From Nitrospira sp. (lineage in GTDB: Bacteria; Nitrospirota; Nitrospiria; Nitrospirales; Nitrospiraceae), in NCBI GenBank assembly GCA_036984305.1, contig BQWY01000001.1:2873501-2937500 (forward strand): a stretch of 64,000 nt of DNA, written 5' to 3'. This document shows positions 41,556 through 50,160 of this stretch, piece after piece (the first letter of the stretch is position 1; each line of letters opens with the position of its first letter). The notes under the pieces are model-generated. The model was not told the origin of the DNA. It did not search any database and saw only the letters and a program-made list of their open reading frames with translations. Made by a program: the position numbers and the translations under genes.

Positions 41556-43768
41556 GCAGCGATCTCTCCCAATTCAACGACGCGTTCTTCGAAGAAGCCT
41601 CCGAGCACATGACGAGCATTGAAGACGGGTTGCTGCAGCTCGAGCAGCGTCCCTCCGATTTGGAACTGCTCGCCACGATCTTTCGCTCCGCCCATTCCAT
41701 CAAGGGAGTGGCCGGCATGCTGGGGTTCACCGGCGTGGCCCAGTTTACCCATAAGATGGAGACCTTACTCGATCAACTGCGCAACGGGAAGCTGGCGGTC
41801 ACCCCCCCAGTCGCGGATCTCTTGTTGCGATGTACGGATGTCTTGAAGGCTCTGATTGGAGAGGCCAAAGGGGGTGAGAAGCCCGACGCTGCACAGGTAG
41901 GTCATCTTGAACAACAACTGGCCGACTGCGCCGCGGGTAAGGTACTCACCGCAAACCAGGCTCCATCGGCTCCTGCCCCTGTCGTTCAGGTTTCGGCAAC
42001 AACCGGGCCGACCGCGCTCGACGCCCCGCCCCACCCGATGCAATTCACGATCGGCTGGACTCCGCCGGGCAACATCTTCCAACTCGGGCTCGACCCCATG
42101 CAGGTCATCAAGGACCTTCGCAATCTCGGAGCGGTTTCTCACCTGAAGGTGGACGCCGGTAAGCTCCCGGCCTTGGACACGATGGATCCGGAGCAATGTT
42201 ACCTCGCATGGTCCTTGGTCCTCGATACCATCAAGCCGCAGGAAGTGGTCGAAGCGGTGTTCGAATTCGTCAAGGACGACAGCATCTTGAGCGTGCTCGA
42301 CACGACGCCCGATCCTCCCGTCGCCGCTCCTTCGGCAGCGGTCGCGGCGCCGTCCCCCTCACACGTTAGACGCACCGCCGACGACGAAGGTGACGTGAAG
42401 CCATTGGGCGCGATCCTCGTTGAGACCGGCGCGGTCTCGCAGGAGGAGCTGAACAACGCGCTCGCTCAACAGAAGAAAGTCGGGGAAATCCTCGTCGAGC
42501 AACACGTGATCACGCCTCAACAGGTCGCCCAGGCACTTGAAACACAGAAGCACGCAGAGGCCACGGCTCAGGCCAAGAAAAGCGATACGGCGACGATCCG
42601 CGTGGACACGGCCAAAATCGACCGGCTGATCAATCTTGTGGGCGAGCTCGTCATCACCCAATCGATGCTGACGGACCTGGGCAAGAACTTTTCCCCGGTG
42701 AAGGTTCCCCTCTTGCTGGAACACATGGCGCAACTTGAGCGCAACACGCGAGAGATTCAGGAGCGTGTCATGGGTATCCGGATGCTGCAGATCGGCACCG
42801 CGTTCCAGCGCTTTCCTCGACTGGTCCGTGACTTGGCTCAAAAGAGCGGGAAGAAACTGCAACTGGTGACCGGCGGCGAGGAAACCGAACTGGACAAGGG
42901 CGTCATTGAAAGCATCGGCGATCCGTTGACCCATCTCATCCGCAACTCCGCCGATCATGGTCTGGAGCCACCGTCGGAGCGCACGGCCGCTGGGAAGCAT
43001 GAGATCGGCACGATCAGACTGAATGCCTATCACGAAGGCGGCAGCATCTGTATTACCGTCGAGGACGATGGCCGTGGCCTTAATCGAGACAGAATTCTCG
43101 CGAAGGCCTTGAAGCAAGGCGTCATCCAGGAAGGCGAGAAGCTCTCCGACGACCAGATTTGGCAACTCATCTTTCAACCGGGCTTTTCCACCGCCGAGAA
43201 AGTCACGGATGTGTCGGGCCGCGGCGTGGGCATGGACGTGGTCAAGCGGAACATCGAAGCACTCGGGGGAACGGTCGGGATCAAGACCACGACCGGCAAG
43301 GGCACCATCTTTACCCTCAAGCTGCCCCTGACGCTCGCCATCATCGACGGCATGACGGTGCGAGTGGGCAATGAGCTGTACATCATCCCTCTCGTGTCCA
43401 TCGTCGAATCGATCCAGCCGAAAACCGATACGGTTCGCACCATCGCCGACCAAGCGGAGCTGATCAACGTACGGGGGGCGTACCACCCGATCTTGCGGCT
43501 CCATCAGGCCTTCAATATCGATCCCGAACATACCGATCTCTTGGAAAGCATCCTGGTGATCGTTGAAACCGAGGGGGAGCGAGTGGCCGTGATGGTGGAC
43601 GAATTGGTCGGCCAGCAACAGGTCGTGATTAAGAGCCTGGAGAAAAACTTTCGCAAAGTTCCAGGAGTCGCCGGTGCCACGATTCTCGGTGACGGCACCG
43701 TGGGCTTCATCCTGGATATCCGCGGGATGTTGGATCTTACCCGAAGAAGCGAATTGAAGGTCGCGTAG
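41552..43768 (+). CDS. cheA: Chemotaxis histidine kinase CheA with inserted MshEN-like motifs, 738 aa
   Basis: The Hpt domain (1-105) carries H48 in FRSAHSIKGVAGMLGF. A CheY/CheB-binding-type domain follows at about 165-250 (PPGNIFQLGLDPMQVIKDLR; ECYLAW). Residues about 284-333 hold two 24-residue repeats of the pattern LGxILVExxxxxxxxLxxALxxQ, like motifs of MshEN domains. Dimerisation begins near 355 (VDTAKIDRLINLVGELVITQ). The ATPase has HLIRNSADHGLE (N box), VEDDGRGLNRD (G1) and GRGVGMDVV (G2). The CheW-like domain occupies about 600-735. It phosphorylates CheY proteins and CheB. Confidence 0.95.
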   Translation: MSSDLSQFNDAFFEEASEHMTSIEDGLLQLEQRPSDLELLATIFRSAHSIKGVAGMLGFTGVAQFTHKMETLLDQLRNGKLAVTPPVADLLLRCTDVLKALIGEAKGGEKPDAAQVGHLEQQLADCAAGKVLTANQAPSAPAPVVQVSATTGPTALDAPPHPMQFTIGWTPPGNIFQLGLDPMQVIKDLRNLGAVSHLKVDAGKLPALDTMDPEQCYLAWSLVLDTIKPQEVVEAVFEFVKDDSILSVLDTTPDPPVAAPSAAVAAPSPSHVRRTADDEGDVKPLGAILVETGAVSQEELNNALAQQKKVGEILVEQHVITPQQVAQALETQKHAEATAQAKKSDTATIRVDTAKIDRLINLVGELVITQSMLTDLGKNFSPVKVPLLLEHMAQLERNTREIQERVMGIRMLQIGTAFQRFPRLVRDLAQKSGKKLQLVTGGEETELDKGVIESIGDPLTHLIRNSADHGLEPPSERTAAGKHEIGTIRLNAYHEGGSICITVEDDGRGLNRDRILAKALKQGVIQEGEKLSDDQIWQLIFQPGFSTAEKVTDVSGRGVGMDVVKRNIEALGGTVGIKTTTGKGTIFTLKLPLTLAIIDGMTVRVGNELYIIPLVSIVESIQPKTDTVRTIADQAELINVRGAYHPILRLHQAFNIDPEHTDLLESILVIVETEGERVAVMVDELVGQQQVVIKSLEKNFRKVPGVAGATILGDGTVGFILDIRGMLDLTRRSELKVA

Positions 43769-43799
43769 GCGACAGAGACGCGAGGAACAAGGAGGACGT

Positions 43800-44297
43800 A
43801 TGGCCGCTCTGGAAGCCAGCTCGAAAGAACTCGATCAAGAAATGGGAATTGCCACGGACGGCAATCAATATCTGACCTTCACGCTCGGCGACGAATTGTA
43901 CGGCGTGGATATCCTCAAGGTCCAGGAAATCAAAGGGTACACCGCCGTGACGCGGATCCCCAATACCCCGACCTACATCAAGGGCGTGCTGAATCTCAGG
44001 GGCACCATTGTACCGATTGTCGACCTGCGGTGCCGATTCAACATGGAGGAGACCAAGTACACGATGTTCACGGTCATCGTGGTGGTCGTGGTTCGAGAAA
44101 AAGTCGTGGGCCTGATCGTGGATTCGGTCTCCGACGTGCTGAACATCGCCAAACAGGACATACAGGATCCACCCGAGTTCGGACACAAGATCGATACGAG
44201 CTTTCTCAATGGGATCGGCAAAGCGGGCGACAAGCTGGTCGCGGTGCTGAATATCGAGCGACTCTTCGATGAGACGACGCTTCCGGGATCCGTATAA
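43800..44297 (+). CDS. cheW: Chemotaxis coupling protein CheW
   Basis: A 165-residue protein with AAGGAGG before the ATG. The CheW fold runs from about residue 20: QYLTFTLGDELYGVDILKVQ, then TRIPNTPTYIKGVLNLRGTI and VPIVDLRCRF. It ends with the region VSDVLNIAKQDIQDPPEFGH and KLVAVLNIERLF. The N-terminal 18 residues are a charged extension. It links CheA to the receptor encoded next. A short gap of 92 bases with a weak sigma-54-like element (44332-44347) lies before the receptor gene. Confidence 0.96.
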   Translation: MAALEASSKELDQEMGIATDGNQYLTFTLGDELYGVDILKVQEIKGYTAVTRIPNTPTYIKGVLNLRGTIVPIVDLRCRFNMEETKYTMFTVIVVVVVREKVVGLIVDSVSDVLNIAKQDIQDPPEFGHKIDTSFLNGIGKAGDKLVAVLNIERLFDETTLPGSV

Positions 44298-44389
44298 CGA
44301 GATGGTGCATGGTGGTCGAGCGGACTGGGAACGGCAACAAGAGTGCATGGGCGAACTAAGAACAATCGTGCGTACTAGGAGGAACAGCC

Positions 44390-47110
44390 ATGAGTAAGGC
44401 GTGGGCCAATTTCAATCTGACGACAAAGATTCTCAGCGTGACCATTCTCACCATCCTGGGTGTGATGGGAGCACTTGCCCTCTGGCTGAGCGGGCAGATG
44501 CGGAACGACATGATGGAACTGGTCCGTGTTCGCAGCATCGTGATCCAACGCCAAATCGAAGTGGCTCGGGCGTACATTGCCAGCCAGTTCGTCGCAAAAA
44601 TCAAGAACGCAGGCGAAGGGAAGATCAAGATCGCCCAAGAACATAGCGCCCCCGACACCGTACCGCTGCCGGCCACGGCCACTCGTGAAATGGCTGAAAC
44701 GCTTGCAAAGGAAGGGATCTTCAACGCGCGGGTCATCAGCGAAGCTCCACTGAATCCCGCGAACAAACCGGAGCCGGGGTTTGAAGAGGAAGCGATCAAG
44801 GCACTGGCTGCGGGCGAAACGGAGCGGATCACGGTTGAACCGATCAACGGCGTGATGACCTTTCGCCGGATGACCCCGGACATCATTCAGAACCAGGCCT
44901 GCATCAGCTGTCACACCGACAAGAAGATGGGCGAGATGGTCGGTGCCGTGTCGGTTCAAGTTCCATTGACGCTGCCGTTGGCGCGGCTCGATCGGAACAT
45001 CAACATGCTGTACACGGCGGCTGCCGCCGCGGCCCTTATCCTGGGGTCGTTGCTATTCATCGTCGTTCGTAGACAAGTCATCAAGCCGGTCCAACATCTT
45101 CACGATGTCGTCACCCAATTGGCGAACGGCGACTACGGTGCGCGCTTGAACGTCACCGCTCAGGACGAGATTGGTCAAACCGGTCGAGCCTTCAATTCCA
45201 TGGCCCAGCAGCTTGCCAAATCAATGGAAGAACAGAAACAAGCGGTAGCCGAACAGCAAAAGGCGTCACAGCTTGCCCAAGCCCAAGCGGCGGAAGTTAA
45301 GGGCGTCACGAACGCGATCGGGAAATCTCAAGCTGTCATCGAATTCAACATGGACGGAACCATTCTCGGCGCCAATGACAACTTCCTTTCGGGCCTCGGC
45401 TATACCATGGCCGAGCTCAAGGGCCAACACCATCGGATGTTCTGCGAGCCTGCTTACACGAACAGCCCGGAGTATGCCGCGTTCTGGCAAAAACTCAACC
45501 GCGGCGAATTCGATTCCGGTGTCTACAAACGGCTGAGCAAGGGCGGCAAGGAAATCTGGCTCCAAGCCTCTTATAACCCCATCGTCGATGTTGCGGGGAA
45601 AATCTACAAGGTCATGCAGTTCTCGACTGACGTGACCGCGGAGAAAAACCGCAATGCGGAGTTCGAGGGGAAACTCGCCGCCATCAACAAGGCCCAAGCC
45701 GCCATCGAATTCAACCTGGAGGGGACGGTCCTCAGCGCGAACGACAATTTCTCGAGCGTCATGGGCTACACCCTGGCCGAAATCAAGGGCCAGAATCATC
45801 GTATGTTCTGCGAACCGGCCTATACAAACACTCCCGAGTACAGCGCGTTCTGGGCCAAGCTGAATCGGGGTGAGTTCGACGCAGGGGTTTACAAGCGGAT
45901 CGGCAAGGGCGGCAGGGAGATTTGGATCCAGGCCTCCTACAATCCTATTCTGAACGCCAACGGTAAGGTCTACAAGGTCGTCAAGTATGCCAGCGACGTC
46001 ACGGCACAGAAAAAAGCCCAGGCGGAAATGGAACAGCTCGTCGCCGAAGCTCAGTCCGTCCTGGGGCGTCTAGCCGAGAACGATTTGACGCAATCGATGG
46101 CGGGCACCTACCAGGGTGAGCTGGACAAGATCAAGGCCAGCATCAACGGGGTGGTCCACAATCTCACCCAAACGATCACCTTGGTTCGGAACGCCGTGGA
46201 GAGTGTCACCACCGGAGCCGAGGAGATCACGAAGGGCAATGAGGATCTCTCGCAGCGCACCAGCCAGCAGGCCAGTGCGTTGGAGGAGACCAGTGCGTCC
46301 ATGGAGGAAATGACCTCCACGGTCAAACAGAACGCCGACAATGCCAAGCAGGCCAATCAGTTGGCGATCGCTGCCCGCGACATCGCCGACAAGGGCGGCT
46401 CCATTACCTCCCGCGCCGTCAGCGCCATGGAGGAAATCAACAAGAGCAGCAAGAAGATCGCCGACATCATCACGGTGATCGACGAGATCGCCTTCCAGAC
46501 CAACCTCTTGGCCCTCAACGCCGCAGTGGAGGCCGCGCGCGCGGGCGAGCATGGTCGAGGCTTCGCGGTCGTGGCCACCGAGGTCCGCAACCTCGCCCAG
46601 CGTTCCGCCACGGCCGCCAAGGAGATCAAAGGGCTGATCAACGAGTCCATCCAACGAGTCAGCGACGGGTCCGAACTGGTGAACCAGTCGGGCAAGACGC
46701 TGGACGAGATCGTCAACTCTGTGAAGCGGGTGACCGACATCATCGCAGAGATCGCCGCGGCCTCTCAGGAGCAGGCCCAGGGAGTCGATCAGGTGAATAA
46801 GGCCATCATGCAGATGGACGAGACGACACAGCAGAACGCAGCTCTGGTTGAGGAGACCACCAGCGCCAGCCATTCGATGAAGGAACAGGCCAAAGAGCTC
46901 ATGCAGCAGGTGAGCACCTTCAAGGTTGCAGGCAGCGATGCCCCCCGTGCCACCGCGCGTCAGGCGGTCCCTCTGGCTCCGACGACGGCCAAGCCGCCGG
47001 TAAAGAACCAAGCCAAGCCGGCCTCGAAGCCGGTGGTCGAACCCACCGGCGTGGGCAGCGGCAACGGCCACGACCGGCGTCGCAAGGACGACGACTTCGA
47101 GGAGTTTTAG
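44390..47110 (+). CDS. Chemoreceptor with c-type heme site, tandem PAS domains and CheR-binding tail, 906 aa
   Basis: AGGAGG lies before the ATG. Membrane helix 1 (about 12-33) and helix 2 (about 206-228) bracket a periplasmic domain of the DUF3365/Tll0287 type with C171-I-S-C174-H175, a covalent heme-binding motif. A HAMP domain follows (about 229-283), then two PAS domains (about 306-425 and 428-547) that are nearly repeats of each other, a linker with a second HAMP-like piece, and the methyl-accepting signalling hairpin with IAFQTNLLALNAAVEAARAG. The C-terminus DDFEEF fits the CheR/CheB-tethering pentapeptide x-[aromatic]-x-x-[aromatic]. Likely senses redox state, oxygen or a gas. Confidence 0.93.
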   Translation: MSKAWANFNLTTKILSVTILTILGVMGALALWLSGQMRNDMMELVRVRSIVIQRQIEVARAYIASQFVAKIKNAGEGKIKIAQEHSAPDTVPLPATATREMAETLAKEGIFNARVISEAPLNPANKPEPGFEEEAIKALAAGETERITVEPINGVMTFRRMTPDIIQNQACISCHTDKKMGEMVGAVSVQVPLTLPLARLDRNINMLYTAAAAAALILGSLLFIVVRRQVIKPVQHLHDVVTQLANGDYGARLNVTAQDEIGQTGRAFNSMAQQLAKSMEEQKQAVAEQQKASQLAQAQAAEVKGVTNAIGKSQAVIEFNMDGTILGANDNFLSGLGYTMAELKGQHHRMFCEPAYTNSPEYAAFWQKLNRGEFDSGVYKRLSKGGKEIWLQASYNPIVDVAGKIYKVMQFSTDVTAEKNRNAEFEGKLAAINKAQAAIEFNLEGTVLSANDNFSSVMGYTLAEIKGQNHRMFCEPAYTNTPEYSAFWAKLNRGEFDAGVYKRIGKGGREIWIQASYNPILNANGKVYKVVKYASDVTAQKKAQAEMEQLVAEAQSVLGRLAENDLTQSMAGTYQGELDKIKASINGVVHNLTQTITLVRNAVESVTTGAEEITKGNEDLSQRTSQQASALEETSASMEEMTSTVKQNADNAKQANQLAIAARDIADKGGSITSRAVSAMEEINKSSKKIADIITVIDEIAFQTNLLALNAAVEAARAGEHGRGFAVVATEVRNLAQRSATAAKEIKGLINESIQRVSDGSELVNQSGKTLDEIVNSVKRVTDIIAEIAAASQEQAQGVDQVNKAIMQMDETTQQNAALVEETTSASHSMKEQAKELMQQVSTFKVAGSDAPRATARQAVPLAPTTAKPPVKNQAKPASKPVVEPTGVGSGNGHDRRRKDDDFEEF

Positions 47111-47131
47111 AAGGTGGATTAGGAACATCTC

Positions 47132-47160
47132 GCGAGGCGCCCATTCGTGCGGCGCCTCGC
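47132..47160 (+). terminator. Hairpin after the chemoreceptor gene
   Basis: GCGAGGCGCC and GGCGCCTCGC form a perfect 10-base stem with a 9-base loop, 22 bases after the stop. No U run follows, so it may be a partial terminator or a processing/stability structure that lowers expression of cheR, cheD and cheB. Confidence 0.5.
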
Positions 47161-47169
47161 CTCCTCCAC

Positions 47170-47376
47170 ATGCTGCTGGCCGCCATGACGATCGTACTCG
47201 GGGCCTACAACCTTCATCTAGGACAGCGGAAGATTGACAGCATCGGCATTGGAGCGATGTCGTCGCGACCATTGACGCATCGACGGGTCGGCTGGCTCAC
47301 GCGCTGGAGCTTCACCGCCACGATGGCCATAGCCTATGGGGCGTACCTTAGGTTGTATGCGTGGTATCCGGGGTGA
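47170..47376 (+). CDS. Possible small membrane protein, 68 aa
   Basis: The frame begins MLLAAMTIVLGAYNLHLGQR and ends with a second hydrophobic stretch (ATMAIAYGAYLRLYAWYPG). It fits in the 284-base gap between the receptor gene and cheR, with the stop 18 bases before cheR. No ribosome site precedes the ATG (the bases there are pyrimidine-rich), and I know no family for it. It may be chance. Confidence 0.25.
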   Translation: MLLAAMTIVLGAYNLHLGQRKIDSIGIGAMSSRPLTHRRVGWLTRWSFTATMAIAYGAYLRLYAWYPG

Positions 47377-47394
47377 TCCCAGCGACGAGGACCC

Positions 47395-48213
47395 ATGGAA
47401 TACGATATCACCGACCAGGAATACGAGAACTTCCGCGCCCTCATCTACGCACAAAGTGGAATCTCACTCGGAGACAAAAAGAAGTCTCTGGTGGTGTCTC
47501 GACTCTCGAAGCGTTTGCGGGATTTAGGACTGAATACCTTTCAGGACTATTTTGAGCTCGTCTCGCTGGATCCAGACGGCGGCGAGTTCACTCAGATGCT
47601 CGACTTGATTTCCACCAATAAGACGGATTTCTTCCGGGAGCCCAAGCACTTCGATTTTCTCCGCGAACAGCTTTTGCCGGAACAGCGTGCCACGCGAAGC
47701 ATCCGCATCTGGTCCTCCGCGTGTTCCACCGGCGAGGAGCCCTATACGATCGCCATGACCCTGTACGACGGCGTAGATGCCCCGAGTCGATGGAACTTTC
47801 AAATACTCGCCTCGGATCTCTCCACCCGTGTCTTGGCCAAGGCGGCTTCCGGCATCTATGACGAGGATCGCGTACGTGGGCTCGATCCTGCTCTCGTCCA
47901 GCGACACTTCCTGCGTGGGCGCGGCGCACAAGCCGGCATGCTGAAGGTCAAACCACACCTGACGGAGATCATCAGGTTTCGGCGCCAGAATCTGATGGAC
48001 TCGCGCTTCCCCATCAAACAGCCGTTGGATTTGATCTTCTGCAGGAATGTGATGATCTATTTCGACCGGCCCACCCAGGAGGCACTGGTCGCCAGGTTCT
48101 ATCGGTACTTGCGGCCCGGGGGGTATTTGTTTATCGGGCACTCCGAAAGTCTGCAATGGTTACATCATTCCTTTCTCTCGATCGCACCCACGATTTATCG
48201 AAAGGCCGACTGA
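47395..48213 (+). CDS. cheR: Chemoreceptor methyltransferase CheR
   Basis: A 272-residue protein. The N-terminal helical domain (1-75; FRALIYAQSGISLGDKKKSL) is followed by the SAM-binding domain: NKTDFFREPKHFDFL, IRIWSSACSTGEEPYTIAMT, the LASDLSTRVLAKA strand and LDLIFCRNVMIYFD, then GGYLFIGHSESL. It methylates glutamates of the receptor, using its DFEEF tail as tether if its beta-subdomain permits. It lies 3 bases before cheD. Confidence 0.96.
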   Translation: MEYDITDQEYENFRALIYAQSGISLGDKKKSLVVSRLSKRLRDLGLNTFQDYFELVSLDPDGGEFTQMLDLISTNKTDFFREPKHFDFLREQLLPEQRATRSIRIWSSACSTGEEPYTIAMTLYDGVDAPSRWNFQILASDLSTRVLAKAASGIYDEDRVRGLDPALVQRHFLRGRGAQAGMLKVKPHLTEIIRFRRQNLMDSRFPIKQPLDLIFCRNVMIYFDRPTQEALVARFYRYLRPGGYLFIGHSESLQWLHHSFLSIAPTIYRKAD

Positions 48214-48216
48214 CGC

Positions 48217-48825
48217 ATGCCCGACATCGACTTGAATCAATTCGCTCACGTCCGCCGTATGCGGGATCCTCGTTTTACGGAGGAAGTCGCAGCCATCCTC
48301 CCCGGTGAATTTTTCGTGACGCGCGAGCCGATGGTGATTTACACGGTGCTCGGTTCCTGCGTATCGGCTTGCATTCGGGACCCGATCGCCGGCATAGGGG
48401 GGATGAATCACTTCATGCTGCCCGCGCCTAAAGGCGGGGGAGGCACCGATTCCTGGGGAGAATCCACACGCTACGGATCCTTCGCAATGGAACGGCTGAT
48501 CAACGAGATCCTTAAACTTGGAGGCATGAAGCATCGACTGGAAATCAAGTTGTTCGGAGGCGGGAAGATTTATGACGGATCCATCGACGTCGGCGTCAAC
48601 AATGCTCGCTGGGTGCTCCAGTTCATGAAACAAGAAGGATACATCCCGGCTAAGACGGACCTTGGCGACGTGTTCCCCCGCAAGGTCTACTATTTCGCCC
48701 AGTCAGGGCGAGTCTTGATGAAGAAAATTACCAAGGTCAAGAACGACACGATCTTTGCTCGGGAGGCGGAGTACCAGAAGCAATTGCAGGTCGAAACGGA
48801 CGCCACCGATGTCACACTGTTTTAA
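48217..48825 (+). CDS. cheD: Chemoreceptor glutamine deamidase CheD
   Basis: A 202-residue protein with the catalytic C48 in VLGSCVSACIRDP and H65 in GGMNHFMLP. Further family blocks are RYGSFAMERLINEILKLGG, EIKLFGGGKI and DVFPRKVYYFAQSGRVLMKK. CheD deamidates receptor glutamines, and in CheC-containing species binds CheC; no CheC is present here, while CheZ is. The C-terminal tail of about 25 residues ends TDVTLF, the same final residues as the membrane CheZ-like protein at 40429-41142. Confidence 0.95.
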   Translation: MPDIDLNQFAHVRRMRDPRFTEEVAAILPGEFFVTREPMVIYTVLGSCVSACIRDPIAGIGGMNHFMLPAPKGGGGTDSWGESTRYGSFAMERLINEILKLGGMKHRLEIKLFGGGKIYDGSIDVGVNNARWVLQFMKQEGYIPAKTDLGDVFPRKVYYFAQSGRVLMKKITKVKNDTIFAREAEYQKQLQVETDATDVTLF

Positions 48826-48928
48826 CCAGTAGGCCTGGACGTGGTGCCAGTCGAATAGCCCGACACATGTGCCGGACTACAGCCGCGCATCACGTTGGGT
48901 GGAGATGCACTCGATGTAAGGAGAAGCC

Positions 48929-49978
48929 ATGGTGAAGATTCGCACGCTGATCGTGGATGACTCCGCCTTGATCCGCCAACTCATGACCGAACTCCTGTCC
49001 CGGGATCCGGCGATTGAAGTCATCGGCACTGCACAAGACCCCTTTGTCGCGCGAGAAAAGATCAAAACTTTGAATCCCGACGTGATCACCTTGGACGTCG
49101 AGATGCCTCGCATGGACGGCTTGACCTTTTTGGAGAAGCTCATGGCCGGACGTCCGATGCCGGTGATCATGGTCAGTTCGCTGACTGAGGCGGGGTGCGA
49201 GACAACGCTACGCGCGCTTGAATTGGGAGCCGTCGATTTCGTCACGAAACCGAAGATCGACGTGCGCCAAGGCCTTGAAGGCCTTGCCCAGGACCTTGCC
49301 AATAAAGTCAAGGCCGCTTCACTGGCCAACGTGCGTGCGCGCGCGTCTCGCGGAGCATCCGGTCAGCCCAGGCTGGCATCTATGTCCTCGGCCATGATCA
49401 AGACCACGGATACCATCATTGCCATAGGCTCGTCGACCGGCGGGACGGAAGCATTGAAAGAGATTCTCGAGGTGTTACCCCCGAATACTCCGCCGATTAT
49501 CATGACCCAACACATGCCGGAAAGGTTTACCAAGACCTTCGCCGATCGACTCAATCAGCTCTGCCGTATTTCCGTGAAAGAAGCGGAAGACGGCGATAGC
49601 GTGCTGCCTGGCCATGCACTCTTGGCACCCGGGAATTATCATATGACGTTAATCCGGAGTGGAGCACGGTACAGCGTACGTGTGAACCAGGATCCGCCGG
49701 TCAATCGTCATCGTCCGTCCGTCGACGTCATGTTTGATTCCGTCTCCCGTATCGCCGGCGCCAACAGCGTCGGCGTCATCCTCACCGGGATGGGCAACGA
49801 CGGGGCGAAAGGCATGCTCGCAATGAAGCAGGCCGGTGCCCATACGCTCGCCCAGGATGAAGCCTCCTGCGTAGTGTTCGGGATGCCGAAGGAAGCCATC
49901 AAATTGGGAGCGGCCGACAAAATCCTTCCCCTGAGCGATATCCCGGCCGCCATTCTCGGCTACGTGAGTCGCAGCTGA
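48929..49978 (+). CDS. cheB: Chemotaxis methylesterase CheB
   Basis: A 349-residue protein with AAGGAG before the ATG. The receiver domain (1-120) has D56 ([13 protein letters not shown]) as phosphorylation site. The linker (about 130-165) is rich in Ala, Ser and Arg. The esterase domain contains the catalytic triad blocks [13 protein letters not shown] (Ser), MTQHMPERF (His) and [12 protein letters not shown] (Asp). It removes methyl groups from the receptor and may also deamidate. The 103-base gap before it shows no promoter. Confidence 0.96.
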   Translation: MVKIRTLIVDDSALIRQLMTELLSRDPAIEVIGTAQDPFVAREKIKTLNPDVITLDVEMPRMDGLTFLEKLMAGRPMPVIMVSSLTEAGCETTLRALELGAVDFVTKPKIDVRQGLEGLAQDLANKVKAASLANVRARASRGASGQPRLASMSSAMIKTTDTIIAIGSSTGGTEALKEILEVLPPNTPPIIMTQHMPERFTKTFADRLNQLCRISVKEAEDGDSVLPGHALLAPGNYHMTLIRSGARYSVRVNQDPPVNRHRPSVDVMFDSVSRIAGANSVGVILTGMGNDGAKGMLAMKQAGAHTLAQDEASCVVFGMPKEAIKLGAADKILPLSDIPAAILGYVSRS

Positions 49979-50160
49979 CGACTCGAGGCGGGCACTACCC
50001 TCGAAGGCGCCCCGACACATTCCCGCAATTTGCTTCGCCGCCTCCATCCCTCCCGGTACAATGGGCACTCAGTTGTACCCCCGGTCTGTGTTCTGGGGCG
50101 GGCTTTTCGACCTCCCCTCCCTCACCAATCCGCGACCGGTATCGCAAAGGGATCATTCTT

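Noticed and set aside
42359-43618. 419-codon minus-strand frame opposite cheA
   Set aside because: Composition is His/Asp/Leu-rich shadow of a conserved kinase on the other strand.
44332-44347. Sigma-54-like element before the chemoreceptor (CGGCAACAAGAGTGCA)
   Set aside because: GG/GC spacing fits, but both boxes deviate in several positions; too weak to list as a promoter.
46070-47272. 400-codon minus-strand frame opposite the chemoreceptor
   Set aside because: It mirrors the repetitive signalling helices (Leu/Gly/Asp runs) and has no family match; the receptor is certain.
50030-50062. Sigma-70 promoter TTGCTT ... TACAAT before the MinD-like gene
   Set aside because: The spacing is 21 bases, too long for a working -35/-10 pair.
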